Positions 1-11,800 of a DNA stretch of 64,000 nucleotides are shown here, in pieces. A program made the position numbers and the translations under genes. The stretch is taken from contig OZ020307.1 of NCBI GenBank assembly GCA_963971305.1, positions 50,961,702 to 51,025,701 on the forward strand. Direction: 5' to 3'. The first letter of the stretch is position 1; the number at the start of each line of letters is the position of its first letter. Below the pieces are notes generated by a model. That model saw only the letters and a list, made by a program, of their open reading frames with translations, made no database searches and was not told the DNA's origin. Source of the stretch: Arcuatula senhousia. Taxonomy: Eukaryota > Mollusca > Bivalvia > Mytilida > Mytilidae.

Positions 1-451
1 CTCGTTCTTTCCATTTGATATTTCGGTCATGTCGAACACCACAAGGACTAATACATGGCACTGTATAATTATTTGATGTGATGTCAGGGTTATCTTTTTC
101 TGTTCTTTTACTAATCATTTTAGGTTTCAGTAAATTAAAGTGGCTATTATTTAGTAAAATATGTATAGTTGAACTGGTTGATTGGTCATTTGGTTCAAAT
201 GTTAGTATGGAGATATCTGACTTTTCTCTTTTGTATACCTTTATAGTTCGTTGATATGCATTTGCAGCAGCAAAAATTTCTGCCTCAGTACCCCATGATG
301 ACGTTTTACCATTAGTTTCTTTTTGTTCTTTTAAATGTTCGTCAAAGCTCCCATCAACAAATTGTTTGTAATAATCCGGGTTTGATGACATTTGTGATAC
401 GATGTTTTTCCTCACTTCATGATGATTGATTAATACATATATTAGTTGTTT
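1..451 (-). pseudogene. OTU-domain protease-like fragment, cut at both ends
   Basis: A minus-strand frame is open from a TAA at 452-454 to the window edge, about 150 codons; the first ATG is at 389-391. The peptide has the layout of the middle and C-terminal part of an OTU cysteine protease: NHHEVRKNIVSQ (helix after the catalytic Cys), SSWGTEAEIFAAANAYQRTI (Trp-Gly-x-Glu helix), then NNSHFNLLKPK, where the His fits the catalytic His. The N-terminal D-G-N-C segment is absent: a TAA closes the frame and an interspersed repeat begins within about 15 nt of it. OTU domains occur in cellular deubiquitinases and in mobile elements; the abrupt end next to a repeat favours a mobile-element or pseudogene fragment. 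Family call by eye only. Confidence 0.55.
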
Positions 452-464
452 TTAATTTTCATCT

Positions 465-1080
465 ATTTTTATACAACTGCAATTTTTTGCAGTGGTATTA
501 TGTTATGGCGATGTCGTTGTTGTCTGTAGACACTTTGGTTTCCGTGTGATAACTTGTTATAGTAAACCAATTGTTATATGTTTGTAACCACTTAAGGAAG
601 GTTGGTATTGCATTTGGGGTTTCTGGCCCCTGCATTTAGAGTTTTCCTTGAAGGTTGGTGTAGACTATATAAATGTACATTAGTATAAACAAAATTTGAA
701 TAAGCAATTCAAAGTCCCCCAAAGAATGCATGTGTCAAAAAGCTTTGTGAGTCCACACTGGGCTGCATGTGTCCAAAGTTTTTGACAATCCATATTTTGC
801 CCCAAATGTACATGAAGCAGGCAGGAACTGCTTACTCTTCCGGAGCACCTGAGTTCACTCTAGTTACGACTGGAGTTCACGTTGTTCATTGATATTCAGT
901 TATTTTGTGCTTCAATGTTTTACATGTTGTCTGTTTTTGTCCAGTTCTTGTTGGTGTTTACTGGTCTTGTCTCTGCCCTGTCGGACTTTTGACATTCTGA
1001 TACCCCATTGGTACCTCTACTTCTTTCAACATGTTGCGGTCGTATCATGCTGCACTCGGCCTAGCTTTTTATTTTTATTT
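465..1080 (+). repeat. copy of the TACGACCGCA-ended repeat plus a second interspersed repeat
   Basis: The segment shares 'gttatggcgatgtcg' and 'tttggtttccgtg' at its left, and 'gtgtcaaaaagctttgtgag' and 'gttgcggtcgtatcatgctg' at its right, with the better preserved element at 41351-43232. Between 876 and 1035 sits a second family ('ttgttggtgtttactggtc' through 'ccccattggtacctct') that recurs near 12935-13085 and, reversed, near 63070-63210. The 103-codon frame here is repeat-derived. Confidence 0.6.
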
Positions 1081-1654
1081 TTTTTATACCCTTTCTTGAA
1101 AATTGGAAAATACAGACCAAAACTTTGTGTGATGGACAGACAGAGTTCAGCAGTTTCTAAATATATGCTTTTGATTTTAACTACAAGCTGTGTGGAATAA
1201 TTATAGGGCTTAATGATTTTAATTGATTTTGATTACCATTCATAAATCAGTGCTGCTACAATAACTATTTGAAGAAATTCAAAGAAGTATCCATCTATGA
1301 GGGTCTGTAGTTTAATCCTGAACATAAATATAGTAATTGTCAGATGATCATGAAGTGACACATCAATTAGGTGTGACAAAAATACTTTCAGAGCTTGCCA
1401 AATCTTGTATTCAATATGTCTTCCTTTAACTTTAGGATACTGAAAGAACAATTAAAAGCCCAGACCTATAAGGCCCATACACATGAATGTCCATCTCTGT
1501 TGTCTCATCTTTCTTGCCCTTCTGTTCATGATTTCTGGTCTAACTTGGATATCCAGTTCTTTTATATGGTCATATTTGACATCCTGATTTTTCCAAATTC
1601 TGTCTACGGCTATTTCAAAGGCATTTCATTGTTTTGTTTTTGTTTTGATTGTCA

Positions 1655-1808
1655 GGGGCGGATCCAAAAATTTTCGAAAGGGGGGTTACACATATTGGAT
1701 TCTGTGGGCCAAAGGTGGGTTCCAGACCAATTTTGCTGAAAATCTACACAAAAAAATTTAAAATTTCGGACGAAACCCTCCCCCCCCCCCCCCCTGGATC
1801 CGCCACTG
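1655..1808. repeat. short element with GGCGGATCC / GGATCCGCC inverted ends
   Basis: The segment begins 'caggggcggatccaaaaa' and ends 'ctggatccgccactgac', so its ends are inverted copies, and it contains a C homopolymer. A relative with the same ends and C tracts lies at 33436-33582. This one sits in the last visible intron of the NTHL1 gene. Confidence 0.6.
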
Positions 1809-1876
1809 ACTGTGCAGACCATCAGATTTTATGAGTTTAGTATCATTTTCATATTTATAACATTTTATATTTTCAG

Positions 1877-2051
1877 AGAATTATGGTCAGAGATTAATCA
1901 CCTGATGGTAGGCTTTGGACAACAGACTTGTTTACCTGTAGGTTCGAGGTGTTCTGAATGTCTCAATAAACAAATTTGCCCATTTGGAAGAACCTACAAA
2001 AGCCCTAAGAAGTCCCCTAAGAAGGAGATTAAGAAGGAAGAACCACCTTAA
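1877..2051 (+). CDS. NTHL1: NTHL1 (endonuclease III homologue), last exon
   Basis: NTHL1 is the bifunctional DNA glycosylase/AP lyase that starts base excision repair of oxidised pyrimidines in nucleus and mitochondria. This is its terminal exon: 1 nt + 57 codons + TAA, entered through the acceptor TATTTTCAG at 1876. The peptide [20 protein letters not shown] is near the family's C-terminal consensus and continues into four cysteines spaced C-x6-C-x2-C-x5-C, the ligands of the 4Fe-4S cluster. The catalytic helix-hairpin-helix, Lys and Asp lie in exons left of the window. Beyond the usual C-terminus there are about 17 further residues rich in Lys and Pro ([15 protein letters not shown]), possibly a nuclear localisation or DNA-contact tail. 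The gene converges on ELAC2-like copy A. I found no other NTHL1 exon in 1-1876. Confidence 0.9.
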
Positions 2052-2057
2052 ATTTAG

Positions 2058-2063
2058 AATAAA
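2058..2063 (+). terminator. poly(A) signal AATAAA of NTHL1
   Basis: AATAAA occurs 7 nt after the TAA of the NTHL1 exon, implying a very short 3' UTR. Confidence 0.4.
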
Positions 2064-2481
2064 ACTTTCAAAAATATTTTCCTTATTTTTCTTCATGTTC
2101 ACTTACTTGTACAAACTGAATTAACATTTGTCATAGAGTAATTTATGAAAGGATATGGAGTAAATGAACACGAGACTATACAACACATATGTTAACTCCA
2201 ACTGCAATTAATTATTATTAGCTGTAACGTTATGGCCATTTCGGAAAATTATTCCTCATCAGCAGCACTAGATCCCAAACAAAGGAAATCCACAATTGAA
2301 AAGATGTTCAAAATGCATAAAACCAAACAAAATCCAAATATATATAGCTAAGGGCAAAACTAGGATGGAGGGAGTTAAACCTTAGGTTTTAGAATTTACA
2401 TGAATTAAGATAGTGGTTAAAAACAAAGTGTACATTTGAGAAGTAATCTGATGTACAAGTTCACCATATCTAAAACAAGAA

Positions 2482-3109
2482 TATGCCCAAAAGACATAAT
2501 GCCCCATCTCCCAACATTTATTTATTCCTGCAATCAGTAGGTGAACCTACCATACCAATATTGTTGATTTGGCACTAGTCAGTAATTGGGAATAGACTTT
2601 AACCATTCTTCTTTAAGAAGTCATTCATGCGGAAAATATAGGTCACATCCATCATCTGAAGCATGCATTGTGCTTAGCATCACTAGGTGCACCTACCATA
2701 CCAATATTGTTGCTATCGACTTGTCAGTAAGAAGGAATGGACTTTAATCATTCTTCTTTAAGTGGCAATTCATACGAAAATATAGGTCACAGCCAGCATC
2801 AGAAGCATGCATTGTGCTAAGCATCACTAGGTTAACCTACCATACCAATATTGTTGCTGTGGCACTTGTCAGTAAATGGTAATAGACTTTAACCATTCTT
2901 CTTGATGTGGTCATTCATGTGGAAAATATAGGTCACATCCAGCATCTGAAGCATGCATTGTGCTTAGCATCACTAGATGCACCTACTGTACCAATATGAT
3001 TGATGTAGCATTTGTCAGTAAGTGGGGATTTGGGATGGACGAAAGGACGGACGGACGCAAAGACCCGAACACTATATGCCCCTCTACTTTCGTAGATTGG
3101 GCATAAAAA
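2482..3109. repeat. ATGCCC-ended element with ~145-bp tandem core
   Basis: It starts at 'atatgcccaaaagacataat' and ends near 'cgtagattgggcat', with GGACGGACG just before the end. The core has about four copies of a unit with 'gcatgcattgtgct' at 2661, 2805 and 2951. Relatives lie at 20262-20836 and, inverted and partial, at 40560-40850. Confidence 0.6.
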
Positions 3110-3959
3110 AAGCATACATCTTAAACACGGGAAACTGTTCTACTAACTAGTAATTGCATTGATGTTCTTCACTGGATATGGTCTATAATAAATTGATCAC
3201 TGGCAATTAAACAGTTCATAACCTTTCATAGGCGCACAAGATCACTCTTGTTTTACATGTAACTTCAGTTCTCCTTACCATAGCACATAATTATACCCCT
3301 ACAAACAAAGTTTGGGGGGTATATAGGAATCACCCATCACTTCTGTCGACATACCCCGTAAGTGCTTCTCCTCTTAAACTGCTCAACAGATTTTGATGAA
3401 ACTTTACATGGAGGAAGTACATCATATGGAGATGTGCATGACGAATTTTCATTGTTCTCGGATATCATGCAGGGGCAATAATTGGACTTAGGTTTTTTTA
3501 ATACAGTATCTAATGGGAGACCTCCTAAGCACAACTCCTCCTAAACTACTCAAGGGATTTTGATGAAACTTGACATGAATGCAGTACATTATACATTGTA
3601 TGTAGATGTGCATGAAGAATTTTCATTGCTTGGATATTATTCTGGGGAGATAATTGGACTTTAAACTATTTAAATATGGTATTTAATGGTAGACCTCCTA
3701 AGAGCAACTCCTCCTAAACCGCTCAAGGGATTTTGATGAAACATTACATGAATGCAGTACATTATATGTAGATGTGCATGAAGAATTTTCATAACTTGGA
3801 TTTTTTCCACACTTTCTTTAAAACCATAAAAGTTAGGGAAAAAGTTGTTCAGCTATTTGAGATGTACATAAATGATTTAGGTTGAATGTCTAGTATATAA
3901 TCAAACAATGTTACTGTAATTTCAACCTTGAAAATCATCTGACAAACAGATTTTGATTT

Positions 3960-4066
3960 TTTGAGTGCCCTCAGCAAGGATCGAACTCACAACATTTGGG
4001 ACATCTACGGCATATGCGCCTAGCTAACAGAACAGAGGTTGTAACCACTACACCATCCTAGGCTAT
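3960..4066 (-). repeat. tRNA-derived SINE head
   Basis: On the minus strand the sequence carries a pol III A-box-like TGGTGTAGTGGTTA and, about 60 nt on, a B-box-like GAGTTCGATCC. The A-to-B distance is too long for a tRNA and the arms do not fold as a cloverleaf by eye, so this is a SINE promoter head, not a tRNA gene. Confidence 0.5.
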
Positions 4067-4416
4067 AGGTTAATATATTACTTTTAAATCTTCTTTTCAA
4101 AATTTTTTTGTAACATTTTAAACTTTATCTACTATCAGCAAGATTATTTCATGTTATACATAGAACTAGGTAAGAAGCACTATAAATCAGGTGAGCGATT
4201 CAGGCTCCTGGTAGCTTCTAGTTAAAATTTATAAAACAACACAGTCTAAATTCATATTTAAAAAACAATTTATATGTAATATATTTTTTTTAAACAATAA
4301 AAATCTCAACAATATAATTATAAACAATAAAGAATTGAGCTGCAAGCTAACTTATGAACAGTTTCATGAAATTTACACTGTAATTCTTGACATACATAGA
4401 CAGTTTTTATAACAAC

Positions 4417-5172
4417 AAGGGGTTGCACTAAGTCGTGCTAAGCATACCCCCACTCGACCATTCAGAAAACAGGAAGTAGATGACCGACTGACCTGGAAAG
4501 GAGAGGCACAATACAATGCATCATGCTAAAGCTGAATACCAAATTTGAAATCAATCCCTTCAGTAGAAGCCGAGAAATCTGTTACGAAAAATTGTCTATT
4601 TTTGACCAAACAAAAGTCTAAGTTGGCTTGGAAAACAGGAAGTAGATGATGGACTGACCTGGAAAGGGGAGGCACGGTATAACTCAATATGCTGAAGCTG
4701 TGTACCAAATTTGAAACCAATCCATCCTGTAGAAGCTGAGAAATCTGTTACGAAAAATTTCACATTTCAAATTTTTTACCCTAAAAAAGCCTAAGTCAAC
4801 TCGGAAAACAGGAAGTAGATGATGGACTGACCTGGAAAGTAGAGGCACAGTAAAACTCATCATGCTGAAGCTGTGTACCAAATTTGAAACCAATCCATCC
4901 AGTAAAAGCCGAGAAATCTGTTACGAAAAATTTCACATTTCAAATTTTTTACCCCAAAAAAGTCTAAGTCGGCTCAGAAAACAGGAAGTAGATGATGGAC
5001 TGACCTGGATTGGGGAGGCATGGTGTAACTCATCATGCTGAAGCTGTGTACTAAATTTGAAATCAATCCATCCAGTAGAAGCAGAGAAATTGAACCGGAC
5101 GGACAGACAGACGGACAGACGGACGGACAAGGTGATTGCAATATAGCCCCCTCTCTTACGAGTGGGGGTATA
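4417..5172. repeat. element with inverted ends and 4 x ~170-bp tandem core
   Basis: The ends pair as ACCCCCACTCG (near 4447) and CGAGTGGGGGT (5159-5169). 'aggaagtagatga' recurs at 4471, 4637, 4810 and 4983, and a GGACAGACGGACGG run closes the core. Four minus-strand frames of 64-78 codons here are repeat-derived. Confidence 0.65.
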
Positions 5173-5603
5173 ATATACATGTAATGTAGATTTACAACTT
5201 TCATTAGCACTTTGTGTAGATTATATGGTCTTTCATATCACAGATACTCAGTGCCCTAGACAATATGACGTTCTAGGCATTCTTTTGACAGTTCATTGCA
5301 ATGCAGATATTCAGTGGGCAATGCCTTTGATACTTTTGACTGTGTTTAGCCGGCACTGGCCATTCTATGTTCTATGATGAGTAAACACAGTGGCTTCTCC
5401 TGTTGTGAATGAGAATGTCATCATCCACTCCTATCTATTGTGTTTGGAACTTATTACACATATTACTAATTGATAAAGCCAAGAGCACATGGCCTGATTA
5501 CCCACAATACATATTCTTCCTTAAACGTTCAATATTTCATTCACAAGTTTTCTTTTCTTTTATGGTACTACCCATTATCTTTTCCTTTTTTGTCATTTAA
5601 TAA

Positions 5604-5609
5604 TTTATT
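5604..5609 (-). terminator. poly(A) signal of ELAC2-like copy A
   Basis: AATAAA on the minus strand, 7 nt past the TGA stop at 5617-5619. Confidence 0.4.
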
Positions 5610-5616
5610 TGTCGTC

Positions 5617-5883
5617 TCATGATGTTTTCTTTCTTTTCTTTAGTTCTTTCATAACTTTTTTGTTTATAGAAGAATTCACCAATGATGAGTTTTCTTTATC
5701 CCTTTTAGATATGTTCATTAAAAGTTTTTTGTTCCCTATATTAAAATTTGTTATCAAGTTCTTGTCTTTTGATTTTGCTATTATTCTTAGTTCTTTTCGC
5801 TGACTTGCTTCTACTGCACGCTTAAATATTTGTTTACACGAATCAAGTAATTCTGACATTACTTCAGCATCACTGAGTTTAAC
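5617..5883 (-). CDS. ELAC2-like: ELAC2-like A, exon 21 (C-terminal tail, stop)
   Basis: 88 codons plus TGA. Starts [20 protein letters not shown], followed by a helical, strongly basic tail ending [14 protein letters not shown], as in other ELAC2 proteins whose tails are charged and poorly conserved. Low sequence identity is expected here. Confidence 0.88.
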   Translation of the reverse strand, partial: VKLSDAEVMSELLDSCKQIFKRAVEASQRKELRIIAKSKDKNLITNFNIGNKKLLMNISKRDKENSSLVNSSINKKVMKELKKRKKTS

Positions 5884-8800
5884 CTGAAAAGAAAACAGAT
5901 GTTATTGAGTAATAGACATCAAATTATTTACAAATAAGTACCGGTATGTACTGTAAAACACTGGCATGTTAAATTTGTTTGTACAAAAGATTAATCCTTT
6001 TGCTCTGATGAGTTCAGTAAAGACAAGTTTTTATAACAAGATTAATGAAACAAAGGGAATAAAAAACAGTTCGGTATTCGGTTTGGACAGTATTCGGTTT
6101 TAACAGGTTAAATTACAATATATTCTATTAAAAATTCTATGGGACTTGGGAATTTGTTCAGTTTGCTGTGCAATTCGGTTTTGTCAGGGTTGGGTTTGAA
6201 CAGTTTTCACTGTACTTATTTTGGCAGGTACTTATTTTCACGAATTTTCTGATTTCATCCCTGTTTACTGGTACTTAATTTCGCGTTTGCTGTTATTATT
6301 CTATTTATTTTATTTCACGTGTACTTAATTTCATGAAAAATACCCGACTGCAAAATCCACAAAAATAAATACCTAACAAAAATAAGTACATTTACAGTAT
6401 AATTTTTAGGTTGTTCAAAAATGCCTGCAAAGGAGGTGTCCTGAGGCAATTTAATTAAAATTCTAAGGGTAACACAATTCTTTTTACAAATTTATCACAC
6501 AACATAAAGGAAGAATGAAAAATATATATATTATATAACTTTTAAAACCCTTAATTTATCCTTGTGTAAAACGTTGTAAATCATGAAAATATCATCTTAT
6601 GAAAATTTCCATTTTTGCTGCATGTTTAAACATACTTTTATCAAATCAAATGCAACAAATTAATCCCCCACCATGTAAAAGGTTAACCTTAGAAAATATT
6701 GAATATCACCCTGTGAAAATGTCCACATTTAGATTTTTTTTTAACTCACCTTCATCAAATCAAATGCAAATCCAATCTTTTCGTTATACTGCCTATGATC
6801 AAATACAGGAAATTTCTCATATCTTTGACTGAAATGTGTTAACATTATAAATTTTGCCCTCATTTGCTGTCCAACTTTTACAGCTTCGTCAAATGTGCTA
6901 AAACATCAAAAAAGAAATGTTATTTATTTGGATAATGGCACCAGTGTAATTTAAGACACACTTACAACTCAGTAGAAATTTGAAAATAGTTGTTTAGGCA
7001 ACAAAACTCATGTTGACACCAACTAGTTATAGATAGTGTTTATCCCCAATTGGCACTCATGCTGTGTGCTTGTATCTATAATGATAGAAAAACTGTGTTT
7101 AATATCTTGCATGAATCTTATTTTTAGCTGATGTTTGTTTTTGTAATCTTAGATCTAGGTTTATGTCCATAAAGGGGCCTCTCTATAATAATTTTAGGAT
7201 TGGTTTTGATTTATGTACAGTATATCTTGGATCTTGGGCCAACACCAAGGTGAAAAGCAACATCCACTGGTCACATTGAAAATTGCTGCTGTTTTCCATT
7301 GCACATTTTTAATTTTAATTTTAATGGATGGACACTGAACTTGATGGAGTTTATAATCCATAAAACTATTCCTGTGTAAGCTAACAATGCATATTTATTG
7401 TATTTCAGTTACCTATGTCTTCCCCGTTTTGCTCTGTCAGCTAAATTTGAACTCAGAGTTGCTTCATGTATTAGCAAGTCACAATCTTTGCCTGAAATTG
7501 AATAAATTCTTTTACCTAACAAGAAATACAATGTCCACTGTCAAATATACCGATGTGATCTTGATCCTTTACTTTTTGACAATAAAATCAATAGCTCATA
7601 AGTAACAATAAGTAAAGGCTTCATGAAATTATGTCAATGTGTTCATAAGTAACACCCCAAAAACCAATTCTAGAGGAGTGGATGGACAGAGAGCCAAATT
7701 TTATAGTTATTTTCTAGAAAGCTGGTAGTAATGCTTCACCTGTTTTATTTTTGAGTTTATATTGTACAAAGTTTGTCTAAAAATGCAAATTACCAGTAGT
7801 AAAGATTGGAGAAAGTTTACAGATTCAACATAATATTGTAAAAACAATCATTCTTGAATGATACTAAGGTATTTTAAGATTAAACTAGATCTAATCAAAA
7901 GAATACTCCCTATGTTCATTTTGTCACAAAATGTATATCCTATGTTCAGGCTAAGACATTTTACCTGTATCAACCAAGGCAGGACAAGGCATAGTGTCAC
8001 CAGAATACACTATCTTATATCCAGATTTATGAGTAAGAATCAGACCTGTGGCATGTTTATTGTGTAATACTGGAACCACTAAAACCTACAAAAATAATAA
8101 ATAATTAGACAACAAACAGTCAGGAAAGGTCACTTCAGGTTAAGCTAATCACAAAATATTGTCAGGGAGATAGATAAAATGAAAACTTTACATCTAATTA
8201 TGAAATGTTTTATTTACATTAAAGTTTTAGGTATTTTCTATAGAGTTTTTCAATTTCATTTCTATATACATCTATATGTGTGTGCAATCATATTTCTGCA
8301 CTTTTACACATTATAAAGTGTGACTTTTCCATTGCCTATATTTATGCTTTATACAAGGTACAAAAAAGATAGTACTTGCAGAAGGTTATCCCCACACCAC
8401 AATTGGAAAATAAATAAAGTCTAATTGTCTCCCCTGAATGATGACTGAGACCAATGAAATTTCTTCATACACAACTCCATATGATGGACTTTCTTCATGT
8501 AAAGTTGTATAAAAACCCATTAACCAGTTAAGAAGGAGTTGTGCTTGCAAGGCTTGTGGACAGACAGCAAGGATTGATTTATACCCTTAAAACTTTGTTT
8601 GCCAGGGGGTATAGATATGCTTAGGTTTTTGCTTTAATAAATAAATCTCCTTTTAGGGATGCAACTGTGGTCTTACCTCCTTGCAGTTCAGGGAATTAAC
8701 AGCCAAATCAGCTATCTCTGGATAATGTTCTATATTCTCTTCAAGTAGATATGGGGCCTTCATCAGATATTGTGTTGGTATCATCCTAAAATTGAAATGA

Positions 8801-11800
8801 AATACTGGTAACATAATAATATTTACTGTTGTCAATTTAAGCGCACTCAATGTTCTTGAGTTTTTCATGGTTTTCACTTTCATGTTTTTCCAATTTCATG
8901 TGTAACAAAATTATAAATACATGTAGTTCATATTCCCATGAACTCTTTTATTTTTTATTTTCATATACTGTGGTTTCATTATTATTTGTAGGGTATCATC
9001 TTTCATGGTTTTTGTGAATTGCCTTTACCAACAAAAAGGAAATTTAACATTAATCTCTATGCCAAAGTCTTCAAAACCACTAATTTAGGAATCCACAAAA
9101 ATTGGTTTCCACAAAAATAAATGAATCCATAGGCTAGTGAAGACATCTAAAATTGCACTTTTACAGTAACTATAGTAACACATGCCAAAAGACTGATATC
9201 ATTGTCATGCTTTAAATCAAAGATTTTGAAGTTATAGGCAGATAAATTCAAAAGGTACACATCTTCAATTCCTGCAACTTTTAAACTTTTCATATAACCT
9301 GCAGAAGGCTTATATAAAAAATATCCTAGATTCTCATCCCTTCCTGTCCTGATTTTTTCAGCTGCCTCAAAAATATATATTTTGATTTTTTAGCAAATTA
9401 TGTTCATTTTTTGTCAATTTCATTCAAAATGACAGAAAATTTAATCAAAATGGACAAAAAATAAAAAATAAAATTCACCCACTCCATATTTTCATGAAAT
9501 TTGAATGACAATCTAGGAATTATTTTTATTATCGCCTTACATTGACTTTGTGTGACAGAAGGACAGATGGATTGTCGATCAGTTTGGTATTTTTGGTTTT
9601 ATAGTTCTATGCTCTTCATAATCATATAGTGTTTGGCATTTTCAATATTTTTGGTAGAGCGCCTCTGATGAGTCTTGAATAGACGTAGCAAAATTTATTG
9701 TCTGGAACTTTGTTGTCATTTTAATTTGTTACTAGATCTGATAAAGGTAAATAGGGGTATTACATGTATTTACCTTAAAAGCTCTTTGATCTTTCTAACT
9801 TTGAAGTGTTCTTCATTCTTCATGAGGAAGTCTGCATACTGTACAGGAGCAATAATTAACAATGGCTTGTAATCTTTTCCTAAGCGTTTTAAAGCTTCTT
9901 TTCTTCTCATAAGCAATCCTGACATACCCTGTAAAATAAACATTGCTTAAATGATTAAATTTTTGTTATTTTATTTTCATTCATAAGGTGCAAAATTTTT
10001 ATCATTCAGTCTATTCATTTTTATAGTGCGAGATTTTTCAAGATCTACTGGATGGCAAAATTGTGTAGCGTTTAATGATACATTCAAATTATCTCCCCTG
10101 AATTATATCTGAAAGTGATGACAAGTTCTTATATGATGTTCTTCAATAATAGAATTTTTTATCAAATTCTATCAAGCACTAGTATGGTAGTTTCTTTATG
10201 CACATCGCTTTGTCTAATTATCTCCCCTGAACAACATCTTACACCAACGAAATCTCCTCCTACACATCTCTATATGGTTTTATTTCTTCATATTCACTTT
10301 GATAAAAACTATCAGTTTAAGATGTTTTGGGAGAAGCAGAGGTACCAATGGGCTTAGGAGATATATAGACAGTCCTATATAACACCTCAAATTTTCTGAA
10401 ATGTAACATATGCATAAATACAAAGATACAGATATCCATCCTTTAAATTATCTATCCCCCACTTTAAATTTGAGAGTAAAAAACCTACAAAATGATGGTC
10501 ATCATGCAGATGAGATAGATACAGGACTTTGACTTTGGACAAAACTTCATCAGTTTCATCTCCATACAAATATTCTAGCTGGCTTACTGTTCCTTCTCCA
10601 CAGTCCATTATCAAACTAGTATTAGCACTGAAAAAAAAATACTGTGATTTCATTATCATTCGTGGGGTATTAATTTTCGTGGTTTTCATGGGTAGCCTTT
10701 AACCACAAAATTTGATATCCCACGAAAAGTAAATTTAACATAGGTGTGCATGCTGCAGACTAAAGAACCACAAATTTAAGAATCAACAAACTGATACTTT
10801 TTCACCAAACCACAAAAATTGGTACCCACGAAAATAAATGAATCCAATAAATAATTGGTTTGGTATTGACACATCTTGGTTTGTACAGATTTAAAATGTA
10901 TAGAAATCTGAAGGGACTTTTAATCCAGTTGGGTTAACCAAAACAGGAATAATTTTCCAAAATGGCCATATAGCTCATAAAAATTAATTGCGGTTGGAGT
11001 TAACATAATATGTGTTGTGGTCTCATGTTCATTTACTCCATATTTTTTCTTAAATTATTCTGGTGTATTCATGGTTCAGTTTTGACAGGTTTTACTATAA
11101 AACAAATGTGTAACTCTACTTTGTTTGCCATATTGGGCAGAGCTTAAGTTTCTCTGTCTTTTAGGTAACTTAAAAATAAAGGTAAACCTGAGCCTGGAGT
11201 GTGAGGAATGCAAACAGATGGACAGACAGACAAAAGATTATCTATTTCACAACTTTTGTCGTAGCCCACAAAAATCTGATGCTGAAGATGTGAGATGGGT
11301 TATATATTCATTCTAGATTTTATGATTCCCTTATTTTAAACAAGTATGTACATGTAACAATCATGTGTCCAAATGACATGATGCCATGCCTTAAAAATGT
11401 TCTTGTTTCTGCAATAAATGACCCATGATATAATGCAATGGAATAATGCAATAAATGACCCATGAAATGATGTGAGAGGTATAAGTTGATAATGAAATTT
11501 GTTCATACTGATGCACATGTATATATGAACGGCTGTTGATTAAATTGTTACCAATATATTTCTTAGCCCACCCACCATTTACTAATTCATAACTAGGATT
11601 TTTACTTTCTGAAATGTGGCTAAAACCATAGGTATGCTTACTCTAAATGTACTAGATAGCTGCTCACAGTTCGGTACACTGAAGGTTGACAGGAAGCTGT
11701 CCCTAAAAATACCACCTCTGGATACTTTGGACCTACAGAAAATCATTCAAATTAATAATCAATCTCTTGTAGAACTATTGAAATAAATTGGAAAATGTAT

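Larger units (their letters stand above)
2064..5603. other. convergent intergenic region NTHL1 / ELAC2-like A
   Basis: This lies between two tail-to-tail genes. It holds the tandem-core elements at 2482-3109 and 4417-5172, a tRNA-derived SINE near 3960, a worn hairpin end near 4189, and AT-rich sequence with no supportable gene. A repeated block at about 3300-3800 ('ctcaagggattttgatgaaa' and relatives, three copies about 180 bp apart) is another degraded tandem core. Confidence 0.6.

Noticed and set aside
889..1200. 103-codon frame near the left edge
   Set aside because: Built from two interspersed repeats that recur in the window.
3960..4066. tRNA-Glu/Asp-like gene
   Set aside because: Box spacing too long and no cloverleaf visible.
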